A stretch of DNA of 64,000 nt, from NCBI GenBank assembly GCA_020053105.1, contig JAGVNU010000070.1:1-64000 (forward strand), in the 5' to 3' direction. The DNA is from Thermodesulfovibrionia bacterium (GTDB taxonomy: Bacteria > Nitrospirota > Thermodesulfovibrionia > UBA6902). Below, one piece after another: positions 35,403 to 44,108 of this stretch. The position numbers and the translations under genes were made by a program. The notes beneath the pieces were generated by a model that did not search any database, was not told where the DNA came from, and saw only the letters and a program-made list of their open reading frames with translations. Each line of letters starts with the position of its first letter. The first letter of the stretch is position 1.

Positions 35403-36065
35403 ATGAAGAACGAGAGAGAGAAAGTCTATGTATGGGAATTCCCGGTCAGGTTTACCCACTGGATAAATGCGCTCTGTCTGCTTGCCCTTTCGGTCACCGG
35501 CTTCTACATCGCCAGTCCGTTTATCTATGCCCAGGATTCAACTGAGTACATAATGGGATGGATGAGGTTTGTTCATTTTGCCTCAGCATACGCTTTCGTG
35601 ATGAGCATCATCATCAGGCTTTACTGGTCGCGGGCAGGAAACAAGTATGCCTGTCTCTGCAGCTGGATTCCCTTGTCCGCTAAAAGAATCGGCGAATTGA
35701 TAGAAGACCTCAAGGTCTACCTGCTGATAAGCAAACGGTCCAAAAGTCATGTCGGACACTCAGCCTTTGGGGGCCTGACATACCTGCTGCTGCTGGGGGT
35801 ATTTATCTTCGAGATAATTTCCGGATTTGCCCTGTACTCTGTAAACCATTCAGGCGCTGTCTGGACACTTCTCGGCGGATGGCTCACCGGCATAATGTAT
35901 CTTCAGACCATAAGGCTGTGGCACCACCTGTTCATGTACGTCATAATAGCGTTCACACTGGTGCATGTCTATATTTCCCAGTTTTCCGAGTCCCTTGAGG
36001 AGACCGGCCTCATTACGTCGATCTTCACCGGGTATAAGTTCATCCCCGAAAAAGATTTGGAATAA
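35403..36065 (+). CDS. Ni/Fe-hydrogenase b-type cytochrome subunit
   Basis: The 220-residue membrane protein has four to five spans and histidines in the positions of HyaC/HupC-type cytochromes: FTHWINALCLLALSVTG, MRFVHFASAYAF, and LWHHLFMYVIIAFTLVHVY for the two heme b groups. It takes electrons from the small subunit into the quinone pool. It begins 15 bases after the large subunit behind an AAGGGAGGG site, and the operon terminator follows. Confidence 0.93.
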   Translation: MKNEREKVYVWEFPVRFTHWINALCLLALSVTGFYIASPFIYAQDSTEYIMGWMRFVHFASAYAFVMSIIIRLYWSRAGNKYACLCSWIPLSAKRIGELIEDLKVYLLISKRSKSHVGHSAFGGLTYLLLLGVFIFEIISGFALYSVNHSGAVWTLLGGWLTGIMYLQTIRLWHHLFMYVIIAFTLVHVYISQFSESLEETGLITSIFTGYKFIPEKDLE

Positions 36066-36094
36066 AGCTGAGAAACACTGTTTACCGATTCAGT

Positions 36095-36133
36095 GCCCCG
36101 GAACGCAAAAAGTTTTCCGGGGCTTTCTTTTTG
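36095..36133 (+). terminator. Rho-independent terminator of the hydrogenase operon
   Basis: A 9-bp perfect stem GCCCCGGAA / TTCCGGGGC (36095-36103 and 36115-36123) is followed by TTTCTTTTT. It lies about 30 bases after the cytochrome b stop. Confidence 0.85.
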
Positions 36134-36304
36134 TGCGCTGCTGATCTCCGCACTTTTCTCCTGGTTGCCCTTTTACACAATCGTGTCGTATGATATTTCT
36201 TGATGGTTACAGAAGGGCATTGTTGTCTAAAAAGATAATATGTATTGGACATAATACTCACGTAAAACAGCATGCCCATTAAATGAAATTAAAAGGACGA
36301 TAAA

Positions 36305-37480
36305 ATGGTACACCTGAGACGACAACTGCCATACAGGCCTACTGAGAGAATGAATGTTGTAAGCTACCCGATAAGGGACATCGTTATGGAGGCAAAGCGC
36401 GAAGAGGCAAAGGGCAAGAAGATGATCTACCTCAATATCGGAGACCCGCCCCAGTACGGCTTCCCGTCATTTAACATTATAGCAGAGCGTGTGAAGAGCG
36501 CGCTCGATGAAAACTGGAAAGGTTACGCTCCTTCTGAAGGCGACGAGCAGTTAAGAAAGACCGTGGCCAAGATCGAAAAGTGCAGGCCCGAAGACGTATT
36601 TGCCGTAGCAGGCCTCACTGAGGGTATAGACTTCTTCTTCCATGCGTTCATAGGTTTCGGGGAGAAGGTGCTGTTGCCCAACCCTGTATACCCGCTCTAC
36701 TTAAGCAAGGCAAAACAGTTCGAAGGTGAAAGCGCCTTCTACAGACACACCGCTGACGGACAGATAGACACGGGGTATCTTGCAAAGAAGATAGAGGGCG
36801 CAAAGGCAATGGTCATTATCAATCCAAATAATCCGCTGGGGTCCGTCTATTCAGAAAAGAACCTGGCGGAAGTAGTGGCTCTCTGCGCCGAGCACGATGT
36901 CCCCATATTTTACGACGGTTCCTACGATCAGCTCATACTGGAAGGCAAGCCTGTGGACTTCAGAAAGATAGCAAGGGACAAGGTGCCGTTCATATACGGA
37001 AGCTCGCTTTCAAAGGACTTCAGCTATCCTGGGGCAAGGATAGGATGGGTTGCATTTCACGGTGAAAGATGGTCGGAGGTCAAGAACGCCTTCTTCCTGT
37101 TGTGCAATCAGCGGCTCTCTGTGAATTGGGAATACCAGAAGGCCGCGGCTGCTGCAATAGCAGACCCTTCATACCCGGCTTATCTCAGGTATATGAAGAA
37201 AAAGCTCCTGGAAAGGAGAAACACATTCGTACAGATGGCAGAGAAGCTGCCGCTCTCGTTCCCTGTCCCCAAAGGCGCTTTCTATGCATTTATAAAAATA
37301 GAAACCAAGAAGTGGAAGAAGGACATTGAATTCGTGCGCGCAGCGCTTCAGGAAGGGGTCGTCTTTGTCCCCGGCTCCGGGTTTGGAAGGCAGGAGGACG
37401 GAGTGTACTTCAGGACCACGTTCCTGCCCGAACCTGAGATCATTGAGGAGGCCTTCGCAAAGATCAAACGGATACTGTAG
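36305..37480 (+). CDS. PLP-dependent class I/II aminotransferase
   Basis: The 391-residue enzyme has the fold-type I pattern: IYLNIGDPPQYGFP, YAPSEGDEQLRKTVA, NPVYPLYL, INPNNPLGSVYS, and the PLP lysine in YGSSLSKDFSYPGARIGW. GVYFRTTF closes the active site. It resembles alanine-type aminotransferases (AlaA-like). The substrate is not certain. It stands alone after the hydrogenase terminator. Confidence 0.93.
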   Translation: MVHLRRQLPYRPTERMNVVSYPIRDIVMEAKREEAKGKKMIYLNIGDPPQYGFPSFNIIAERVKSALDENWKGYAPSEGDEQLRKTVAKIEKCRPEDVFAVAGLTEGIDFFFHAFIGFGEKVLLPNPVYPLYLSKAKQFEGESAFYRHTADGQIDTGYLAKKIEGAKAMVIINPNNPLGSVYSEKNLAEVVALCAEHDVPIFYDGSYDQLILEGKPVDFRKIARDKVPFIYGSSLSKDFSYPGARIGWVAFHGERWSEVKNAFFLLCNQRLSVNWEYQKAAAAAIADPSYPAYLRYMKKKLLERRNTFVQMAEKLPLSFPVPKGAFYAFIKIETKKWKKDIEFVRAALQEGVVFVPGSGFGRQEDGVYFRTTFLPEPEIIEEAFAKIKRIL

Positions 37481-37613
37481 TCCGCTGTTGCCGGGTGAAG
37501 AACTATTGATCTTTGGCTCTGTAGCACTGATCTCTTCCTGAATTTTCGGCTTGTGCTGCTTATGATATCAGCAGAAATTTAAATGACATTTCATATCTGA
37601 GGGGATGAATTAT

Positions 37614-37808
37614 ATGAAGGTGCGTGATATCATAAAGTCAATTGAATCAGATGGCTGGTATCTTGTGGTCACGAAAGGAAGTCATAGACAATATAAACAT
37701 TCAATAAAGACAGGCAGGGTAACAATTGCCGGACATCCCAATGATGATTTAGCGGCTGGCACTTTAAATAGTATTTTGAAACAAGCGATGTTGAAGGAGG
37801 TAAAATAG
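37614..37808 (+). CDS. hicA: HicA-type mRNA interferase toxin
   Basis: The ATG at 37614 has a well-spaced GAGGGG site; the ATG at 37605 is too close to it. The 64-residue product has the HicA dsRBD-like fold with the catalytic-histidine motif KGSHRQYKH and GRVTIAGHPNDDLAAGTLNSILKQ. It cleaves mRNA when free. The antitoxin gene follows after two bases. Confidence 0.92.
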   Translation: MKVRDIIKSIESDGWYLVVTKGSHRQYKHSIKTGRVTIAGHPNDDLAAGTLNSILKQAMLKEVK

Positions 37809-37810
37809 CT

Positions 37811-38023
37811 ATGCACCGTTTTCTTATAGTCATTGAAAAAGCTAATGGTAACTATTCATCATATTCACCGGATTTGCCGGGATGTATTGCTACAGGAGCT
37901 TCACGCGAGGAAACAGAACTAAATATGCATGAGGCGATTAAAATGCATATTCAGGGACTAATTGAAGACAATCTGCCAATTCCGGAATCCACTTCTTTTG
38001 CCGAATATTTGGCAGTCCCTTAA
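37811..38023 (+). CDS. hicB: HicB-type antitoxin
   Basis: The 70-residue protein shows the degenerate RNase H-like HicB fold (FLIVIEKANGNYSSYSPDLPGCIATGAS) and the EAIKMHIQGLIEDNLPIPES tail. The DNA-binding C-terminal domain of longer HicB proteins is missing, so it may neutralise HicA without strong autoregulation. It is co-translated with hicA. Confidence 0.92.
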   Translation: MHRFLIVIEKANGNYSSYSPDLPGCIATGASREETELNMHEAIKMHIQGLIEDNLPIPESTSFAEYLAVP

Positions 38024-38210
38024 GAGATCCAAAAAACTTCGTGTATACTTACCCTCTGTTGTGATATGGTCCTGCCACGCCTTTGGTCTCTGTTGCCCTC
38101 CAGGCTTTCCGCGTTTTTTCCCCAGGTGATCGTCCCAATGTTGCATGATTTTAAAAATCTGATACTATTCTATTAAAGATATATAAAATCCCGGCAGATG
38201 AGGAGGGAAA

Positions 38211-38735
38211 ATGAATATCCTGAAAACCCTTTCAAAAACAATACTACTATTTTCACTCTTAACATCCATCTATTCCTGCGCGTCTGAAAGATATCTCAGA
38301 ACAGACCGGGCCGGACCCGAAGAACTTGCCGGGACATACACCCTCCTTCTGCACGGCGCAAGACACATGGATGACGTTGCAAACGTGGCAATTCTCGATA
38401 TAGAAGGCGACCCTTATACCTTTGAGATATACGCCCCTGAATTTGATTACACTGTAAAGAAAGGCGTGCCCGCTAAAGAAGCCCTTGATGAAGCACAGGC
38501 GCATGTCAGATACTACCGTGATTTCAGCAGGTCCCGGTTGAGCAAAATTATCGATAAGGCCGGCAATACCATCGGCTATGAATTGAGACCTTTATATCAT
38601 GCGTTTCAACTTGGGCAATCGGATGTCCTCTATATAGACCATATGGTGAAAGATAGCAAGGTCATTACTACAATCAGGATAAAAGGTCATATACTGGAGA
38701 GGGACCGTGAGTTAATCAGGGGAAGGTCTGATTAA
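38211..38735 (+). CDS. Putative lipoprotein of unknown function
   Basis: The 174-residue protein starts with a lipoprotein-type signal (LLFSLLTSIYSCA), with the lipidated Cys near residue 23. The mature part contains LAGTYTLLLHGARHMDDVANVAILDIEG and TIRIKGHILERDREL; no family was recognised. A GAGGAGGG site precedes the ATG. It lies 78 bases upstream of the hydrogenase maturation protease, but a shared role is not shown. Confidence 0.7.
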   Translation: MNILKTLSKTILLFSLLTSIYSCASERYLRTDRAGPEELAGTYTLLLHGARHMDDVANVAILDIEGDPYTFEIYAPEFDYTVKKGVPAKEALDEAQAHVRYYRDFSRSRLSKIIDKAGNTIGYELRPLYHAFQLGQSDVLYIDHMVKDSKVITTIRIKGHILERDRELIRGRSD

Positions 38736-38812
38736 TTGATATTGCAGAACATGCTGAAACACCTCATATCGTGATTCATGTATAATAGCTGCATGAAAAA
38801 AGGAGGCAGCTA

Positions 38813-39304
38813 TTGAACATCGCAGTCTTTGGAATAGGCAATATCCTTCTGTCCGACGACGGGGTCGGTGTTCACGCCGTGAATAAACTGAGCAGTGAAT
38901 ATCAGTTTCCCGGTAATGTTGAGATAATCGACGGCGGCACCAAGGGACTTGATCTCCTGCCGCTTTTTGAAAACAGGGACAGGGTGCTGATAATTGACGC
39001 GGCAAATTTCAAAAAAGGACCCGGCACAATAGACATGGTAGAAGGCGACAGTATCCCCTCCTTCCTGAGCTCCAAACTTTCCGTGCATCAGATCGGACTT
39101 CCGGATATGCTCTTTGCGGCCAAACTGATGGATATCATGCCTGCCGGCATATGTCTCATCGGTATCCAGCCTTTATCAATGGAGACCTCCGCAGAGATGT
39201 CTGGTCTCATCAGCGGCAAAATGGGGGCGCTGATCAGCAGGGTGCTTGAGAAATTAAAAGAATGGGGAGTGGAGGCAGTCCCGGTCAGGGCGTCTATACT
39301 TTAA
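38813..39304 (+). CDS. [NiFe]-hydrogenase maturation protease
   Basis: The 163-residue endopeptidase removes the C-terminal tail of the large subunit after nickel insertion. It opens VFGIGNILLSDDGVGVHAV, containing the nickel-probing Asp/Glu region, and has EIIDGGTKGLDLLPLF, LIIDAANFKKGPG and SVHQIGLPDML with the conserved His. The start is TTG at 38813 behind AGGAGG; an ATG is absent. A TATAAT lies at 38781. The 15-residue tail of the nearby large subunit (after His555) is its likely substrate. Confidence 0.93.
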   Translation: MNIAVFGIGNILLSDDGVGVHAVNKLSSEYQFPGNVEIIDGGTKGLDLLPLFENRDRVLIIDAANFKKGPGTIDMVEGDSIPSFLSSKLSVHQIGLPDMLFAAKLMDIMPAGICLIGIQPLSMETSAEMSGLISGKMGALISRVLEKLKEWGVEAVPVRASIL

Positions 39305-39332
39305 TACTGCACTGACCCGATACATTTGAGTA

Positions 39333-39587
39333 TTACAATTTCCCTTTGCGTCTCATTTCATCCTTGAAAAGCTCATCCAGGATAATATCAACCTGTTCAC
39401 GGGTTATCCATTCTTTATCCAGTAATATTTCCATCAGGAACCTGTGGGCGCGGTGACTGAGGTCATCGTCAACCTGATCGCTTATGGCTTCCATTAACTG
39501 GACCTTTGTTATAAAACCGAGCTCTACCGCGATCTGGCCGGAACGGGGGCGGTATTCCTTTTTTAGTCCGTTGTAATCCTTTGTCAT
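39333..39587 (-). CDS. Small GspE/PilB N-terminal-like helical protein
   Basis: The ATG at 39587 follows GGAAGGAGT, giving 84 residues. The sequence RSGQIAVELGFITKVQLMEAISDQ, then MEILLDKEWITREQVDIIL, repeats the short helical motif (LGxxLxxxGxITxxQLxxAL) seen at the start of type II/IV secretion ATPases and in stand-alone proteins. Function unknown. It is transcribed opposite to the flanking protease gene. Confidence 0.6.
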   Translation of the reverse strand: MTKDYNGLKKEYRPRSGQIAVELGFITKVQLMEAISDQVDDDLSHRAHRFLMEILLDKEWITREQVDIILDELFKDEMRRKGKL

Positions 39588-39668
39588 GTCCACTCCTTCC
39601 TTGCTGATTAGCAGAAATAATTTATACCTTTTGGTCCGGCTTGTCAATGATCCATAAATGCCGAATCT

Positions 39669-39696
39669 GCAGAGGCATGGCGCGCCATGCCCCTAC
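39669..39696. repeat. GC-rich palindrome, variant of the 26732 element
   Basis: Core GGCATGGCG-CGCCATGCC is perfectly palindromic, and the outer arms match with two mismatches out of 14 pairs. It is close to the 28-bp palindrome at 26732 (C/T change in each arm). It lies 76 bases before the ATPase operon. Confidence 0.7.
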
Positions 39697-39771
39697 GAAA
39701 GGCACGGATAAAAAGTCTAATAGATTTATTAAGCCCCTTGTATTCCGCCTGGTTGCTGATACAATTTAACT

Positions 39772-40083
39772 ATGAAAGAGGACCTTCTCAGCGAGGTTGT
39801 CGAGGTCGAAAGAGAACTCGCAGACAATCTTGAAACTGAAGATATCAGGGCCAGGGAGATGATTGATAATCTGAGACGGAGCTCTGAACTGCAAATATCA
39901 AAAGAACAGAAACGGCTTGAGGAGACCCTTAACCAGGCGTTGGCCGACTCGGTCAAACGGGCTGAAAAAAGGGCCGCAGACATCCTGGCGAAAGCTGATG
40001 CAACCGCCTCAAGACTTGAAAGGACAAGCGATGAAGTCTTAACCGGGACCATAAGAAAACATATCGCAAGGATTCTGCCATGA
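39772..40083 (+). CDS. V/A-type ATPase subunit H/G (peripheral stalk)
   Basis: The 103-residue protein is almost entirely a charged coiled coil (ELADNLETEDIRAREMIDNL, KEQKRLEETLNQALADSVKR). This is the composition expected of the peripheral-stalk partner of subunit E. Sequence similarity in this family is low; the position as first gene before subunit I is the main support. It overlaps the next gene by four bases. Confidence 0.8.
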   Translation: MKEDLLSEVVEVERELADNLETEDIRAREMIDNLRRSSELQISKEQKRLEETLNQALADSVKRAEKRAADILAKADATASRLERTSDEVLTGTIRKHIARILP

Positions 40084-41969
40084 TAGTGAGGATGTCAAAG
40101 GTCGAGGTAGCAGGGCCGCGGGAGCTGCTTGAAAAGGTGCTGTCTCTTTTGCGCGATACGGGCATCCTTGAGATTGAGCCGACTTCCATAGGGTTCATAA
40201 AAAAAATGGACCGGGCATATATAGACAGTTATTTACCTGACAAAAACAGCCTTTCGGAAAAGCTGTTTCTCGAAGACTTCAAGGAGAGGATCGACGAACT
40301 GCTGTCATATCTCCCAAGGATTGTGATCAGGGGCGGATACTTTCAGCCGCAGGCCATTATTGATACTATCAACGAAACACTACAGAAACATCTGCTGATA
40401 TGCAGAGGACTATACAGGAAGAAAGAGGAATTGCAGAAAGAGCTGACTGAACTCAGCCGATACAATATTTTTCTTGACGCTGTCGAGCCCCTCCTCGCTG
40501 GACTTAAAGAGAGTTCAAACCTCGATTTTATAGGTCTCACCTTAAAAGACCCTGACGCGGAAGATCTCCTGAGAAGGGCATTGACCCACCTGGCAGGTGA
40601 GAGATACGAACTCATGACATCAAACGCGCCGGATGGTACGCGGGCAGGGTTGATAACAGTGCATAAAAATATGTCGGACAGAATAAAACGCGCGCTCAGT
40701 GATAAAAATATTCCGGAAATGAAGTTCCCTTCCACTTTCGGCGGCCTCACCTTTGTCGAGAAAATCGGTTTTCTCAAAAAGAGGACCACGGAAATATCCG
40801 ATGAACTCGATATGATCAACATGCAGCTTGACAGCTTTTCCATGAAGTGGGGGACCATCTATCAGAGAGTCAAAGAGTGGATAGATGAACGGCTCTCGCT
40901 TTTCAGGGCCACAGCCTCTGTGTTTGTGACGCGGATGTGTTTTTTTATATACGGCTGGACCGCGTCTGATGATGTCATGAAACTCAGGGAGCAGCTGAAT
41001 GATAATTTTAAAGGCAAGGTCGTGCTTGACGAACTGGACATAGAAGAAGAAGACCTTGACAGGATGCCCGTTATCCTGAAAAACCCGGCCTACTTTAAAC
41101 CCTTTGAACTCTTCACCCGGATACTCCCCTTGCCTAGATATACGTCTTATGACCCGACGCCGTTTATCGCGATATTCTTCCCCGTGTTCTTCGGGATGAT
41201 CTTAGGTGACGCGGGATACGGCCTGTTCATTATCATGGTTTCTTTTATCATCTTCAGAAAATTCAGGGCAAAAAGAAATGTCGCGGACGCATGCAGGATA
41301 CTCATGGCTGCCTCATTGTATTGCATATTCTTCGGAATACTCTACGGGGAGTTTTTCGGGGAATTCGGACACACTCTCTTCGGACTTGAGCCGGTATTTA
41401 TTGAAAGACGCACAGCGGTCATACCGATGCTGTACTTCGCGGTATCGGTCGGCGTTGTCCATGTCCTCATCGGGAGTTTTCTGGGATTCATAACCGCGGT
41501 TCACAGGAAGACAGGGAAAGAGGCCGTTCTGAAACTTATGCATATACTTTTAATTATCGCGATATTGTCCCTTGTGGCTTCCCTGTTCGGGCTCTTCCCG
41601 GCGCTGATGACAAAACCCGTTATACTTGCGATCCTTATCATTACCCCTGTTCTGCTGTTTACAGGCGGCCTCCTTGCCCCGCTGGAGGTCATAAAGAGCA
41701 TAGGCAACATCATCTCATACGCGAGGATAATGGCGATCGGGCTCACCTCCGTACTCCTGGCTTACGTGGCCAACCACCTTGCGGGTATGACCGGAGATAT
41801 AATAATCGGGACAGTAGTGGCCGGCCTTCTGCACCTTCTGAACATCATCATAGGCATCTTTTCTCCTACGATACATTCATTGAGGCTGCACTATGTTGAG
41901 TTCTTTAATAAATTTATTGAGGCAGGGGGGAGGAAGTTTGAGCCGTTCAAGAAAGAAAAAAGAATATAG
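40080..41969 (+). CDS. V/A-type ATPase subunit I (membrane stator)
   Basis: The 629-residue protein has a cytoplasmic N-terminal half (LEKVLSLLRDTGILEIEP and coiled coil to about residue 300) and seven to eight membrane spans in the second half. The ion-path region shows LPRYTSYDPTPFIAIFFPVFFGMILGDAGYGL and NIISYARIMAIGLTSVLLAYVAN with the essential Arg, and ALHYVEF-like HSLRLHYVEFFNKF at the end. All are standard for subunit I. The next gene follows a repeat-filled spacer. Confidence 0.95.
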   Translation: MIVRMSKVEVAGPRELLEKVLSLLRDTGILEIEPTSIGFIKKMDRAYIDSYLPDKNSLSEKLFLEDFKERIDELLSYLPRIVIRGGYFQPQAIIDTINETLQKHLLICRGLYRKKEELQKELTELSRYNIFLDAVEPLLAGLKESSNLDFIGLTLKDPDAEDLLRRALTHLAGERYELMTSNAPDGTRAGLITVHKNMSDRIKRALSDKNIPEMKFPSTFGGLTFVEKIGFLKKRTTEISDELDMINMQLDSFSMKWGTIYQRVKEWIDERLSLFRATASVFVTRMCFFIYGWTASDDVMKLREQLNDNFKGKVVLDELDIEEEDLDRMPVILKNPAYFKPFELFTRILPLPRYTSYDPTPFIAIFFPVFFGMILGDAGYGLFIIMVSFIIFRKFRAKRNVADACRILMAASLYCIFFGILYGEFFGEFGHTLFGLEPVFIERRTAVIPMLYFAVSVGVVHVLIGSFLGFITAVHRKTGKEAVLKLMHILLIIAILSLVASLFGLFPALMTKPVILAILIITPVLLFTGGLLAPLEVIKSIGNIISYARIMAIGLTSVLLAYVANHLAGMTGDIIIGTVVAGLLHLLNIIIGIFSPTIHSLRLHYVEFFNKFIEAGGRKFEPFKKEKRI

Positions 41970-41981
41970 ATAATTCAATAT

Positions 41982-42043
41982 GTAGGGGCGGGGTCTTCCC
42001 GCCCTCACAACCAGAAATAGGGACGGGATAACCCCGCCCCTAC
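41982..42043. repeat. Compound GC-rich inverted repeat inside the ATPase operon
   Basis: GTAGGGGCGGGGT (41982-41994) pairs perfectly with ACCCCGCCCCTAC (42031-42043). Each arm can also form its own hairpin (GGGCGGG / CCCGCCC at 41986-42004, and GGGACGGG with CCCCGCCCC). It separates subunits I and K, ends 18 bases before the K start, and has no T-run. Confidence 0.75.
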
Positions 42044-42061
42044 AGGTAAAGGAGGGGAAAG

Positions 42062-42283
42062 ATGAATCTGGAAAAGGTGCTGACGGCCTTTGCAGCAGCG
42101 CTTGCCATGGGACTGCCCGCGCTTGCAACAGCATGGGCACAGTCAAAAATAGGCGCCGCAGGAGCAGGCACACTAGCTGAAAAACCGGAATTGAGCGCCA
42201 CTATCATCGTACTTGTCGCAATCCCTGAAACCATGGTGATACTAGGCTTTGTAGTGGCATCCATGATCCTCTTCGGGGTTTAA
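42062..42283 (+). CDS. V/A-type ATPase subunit K (rotor ring, two-helix form)
   Basis: The 73-residue proteolipid is a single hairpin of two membrane helices, the short c-type form. The ion-binding Glu56 lies in AIPETMVILGF of helix 2. Aligning helix 1 without gaps to Na+-type c subunits puts Gln27 of ATAWAQSKIG at the Na+-ligand glutamine, and Thr57 follows Glu56. These features suggest a Na+-capable site. The ribosome binding site is AAAGGAGGGG. It overlaps nothing and is four bases from subunit E. Confidence 0.9.
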   Translation: MNLEKVLTAFAAALAMGLPALATAWAQSKIGAAGAGTLAEKPELSATIIVLVAIPETMVILGFVVASMILFGV

Positions 42284-42287
42284 GCGC

Positions 42288-42878
42288 ATGGGCCATGAAG
42301 AATTGATCGCCTCTCTGCGGAAAGAGGGGGAAGAAAAGGTCCGGACCATCAGGGACGCGGCTGAAATTGAGGCTGAGAATATCAGGGCTGAGACTGCGGG
42401 AAAGATCAAACGGCTGCGGGAGGAATTCAGAAAGAAAGAGGCCCGGCTGACAAAGATACAGGAGGATGATGTCCTCTTCTCAGCTGAGAAAAAGGCGCGG
42501 ATCATCATGCTTTCAGCGGAGAAGTCGCTTTCGGAACGGCTTTTCAAGCTGTCACTGACCTGTCTTCATGAGCTGAGGAGAGGTGGTTATGAAAACATCT
42601 TTTCGGCCCTTGTGAAAGAAATTCCCCGGGCCAAATGGGAAGAAGTGCGGGTACACTCTGCGGATGCGGGTATGGCCCGGAGATATTTCCCTGGGTCCGT
42701 GATAGTTTCGGACGATGATGTATCCGGAGGTTTTGAGGCTGCCATGGAAAGCGGAAGGCGGCATATTATAAATACCTTTGAAAAAAGACTGGAGAGGGCC
42801 TGGGAAGAGATACTGCCTTTTTTAGTTATTGACACTTATAAGGAAGCGTCACGATATGGAATTCCTTCAGGAGATTAG
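42288..42878 (+). CDS. V/A-type ATPase subunit E (peripheral stalk)
   Basis: The 196-residue protein starts with a long charged coiled coil (MGHEELIASLRKEGEEKVRT) and ends in the globular head (ITFEKRLE-like INTFEKRLERAWEEILPFLV). It binds the catalytic head. Position between K and C fits the standard operon order, and it overlaps subunit C by 23 bases. Confidence 0.88.
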   Translation: MGHEELIASLRKEGEEKVRTIRDAAEIEAENIRAETAGKIKRLREEFRKKEARLTKIQEDDVLFSAEKKARIIMLSAEKSLSERLFKLSLTCLHELRRGGYENIFSALVKEIPRAKWEEVRVHSADAGMARRYFPGSVIVSDDDVSGGFEAAMESGRRHIINTFEKRLERAWEEILPFLVIDTYKEASRYGIPSGD

Positions 42879-43791
42879 TGACAGCGGATATCCGGCGGAA
42901 TATCTGCTGGCCAGGATACACGGCAGAAGATTGTCCCTGCTGAGCGATTGGGACACGGTAATGTCCGGCGCCGATACAGCGGAATATCCTGCGTCATCCC
43001 CGTCCGGCATACGGGAGAGGCACCTGAAAGAACCAGCATGGGCGTACCGTCAGATGAATAACGGGCTGAGGAACATTTTCCGGCCGTACTTGATGTATTC
43101 AGAATTAAATACCCTCCTTACCTGTTTGCGGTATAAAGCCGGGAAAGGGACCGGCCCGGAGAGAGGTCGTCTCCTGTATTTCAGTCTTCTTTCAAAAGGT
43201 ATAAAAGACGAGCTGAAAACCGATACAGATGTTCCCTCAGTTCTTGATATTCTGGGGAAGAAAGTGTCTTTTATTCATGGCCATTGCGACGTTAAACAGT
43301 TATTTTTAAAAGACGGTTTCAAGGGGGCGGAACAGGGAACCACAAGCGCCCTGTTTAAGCACATATTTAATATGGACATTCATCCGCTGATAAAACGCTT
43401 CTTCATTTTTATAGCAGACGCAAGAAATATCATCACGCTTCACAAACACCTGAGATGGGAGACAACTTCCGGTCCCTTTTTCATTGATGGCGGTGATATC
43501 AAAAAAACAGTCCTCAATAAAATACTGCTTTCATATGATACGGACGCACTTGACTCTCTCGTATTTAAGCAGACAGGACTGCGCATTGAAGGACCAGACG
43601 CGGCCCGTGTAGAAAACGGCCTTCAAAGACGCCTGACTGGAAACATAAAGAAGTGGGAAAGGGAATGTCCGGATGCCGGACTGGTTCTTGATTACCTCTG
43701 GAGATGCGCCATGGAGGCAAAGAACCTCAGCATAATTTATCACGGCCGGGAAATCGACAGGGGTATCCTGAAAGAGGAGCTTGTATATTGA
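42856..43791 (+). CDS. V/A-type ATPase subunit C (V0D/C-type)
   Basis: The ATG at 42856 (MEFLQEISDSGYPAEYLLAR) has the better AAGGAAG site and fits family length (311 residues) better than the ATG at 42829. The protein is helical with LARIHGRR near the start, NIFRPYLMYSELNTLLTCLRY and FIFIADARNIITLHKHLRW, as in subunit C, the socket linking rotor ring and shaft. It overlaps subunit F by four bases. Confidence 0.87.
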   Translation: MEFLQEISDSGYPAEYLLARIHGRRLSLLSDWDTVMSGADTAEYPASSPSGIRERHLKEPAWAYRQMNNGLRNIFRPYLMYSELNTLLTCLRYKAGKGTGPERGRLLYFSLLSKGIKDELKTDTDVPSVLDILGKKVSFIHGHCDVKQLFLKDGFKGAEQGTTSALFKHIFNMDIHPLIKRFFIFIADARNIITLHKHLRWETTSGPFFIDGGDIKKTVLNKILLSYDTDALDSLVFKQTGLRIEGPDAARVENGLQRRLTGNIKKWERECPDAGLVLDYLWRCAMEAKNLSIIYHGREIDRGILKEELVY

Positions 43792-44108
43792 AAAAAATTG
43801 CCTTCATAACCCCGGGAGATGCAGAGTTCGGTTTCAGGCTCACCGGTACAGACCAGTATATTGCGGACAAAGGGAATTTCATGAACGTGCTGAAAGGCAC
43901 GGCAGCAGACCCTGATACAGGACTCATCATTATTGACGAACGGTTGATAAACAGTGAGAACGAGGCATTGATGAAGGACATTGAGCGGTCCTGGCACGGC
44001 ATATTATTGGTCCTCCCATCACCGGAGCGTGCAGGCGCTGAGATCGAAGATTACGCTTCGAGGCTGATCAGGCGGGCCATAGGGTATCACGTGAGGTTGA
44101 ATATATGA
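43788..44108 (+). CDS. V/A-type ATPase subunit F (central shaft)
   Basis: The start is TTG at 43788, overlapping the subunit C stop as TTGA, with GAGGAG eight bases upstream; the longer frame beginning at 43704 is not used. The 106-residue protein KKIAFITPGDAEFGFRLTG...GLIIIDERL shows the small Rossmann-like fold of subunit F. Its stop overlaps the subunit A start (ATGA). Confidence 0.9.
   Translation: MKKIAFITPGDAEFGFRLTGTDQYIADKGNFMNVLKGTAADPDTGLIIIDERLINSENEALMKDIERSWHGILLVLPSPERAGAEIEDYASRLIRRAIGYHVRLNI

Noticed and set aside
40343-40858. Minus-strand 171-aa ORF within ATPase subunit I
   Set aside because: Composition is that of an antisense shadow (Ser/Arg rich), with no ribosome binding site or family signature.
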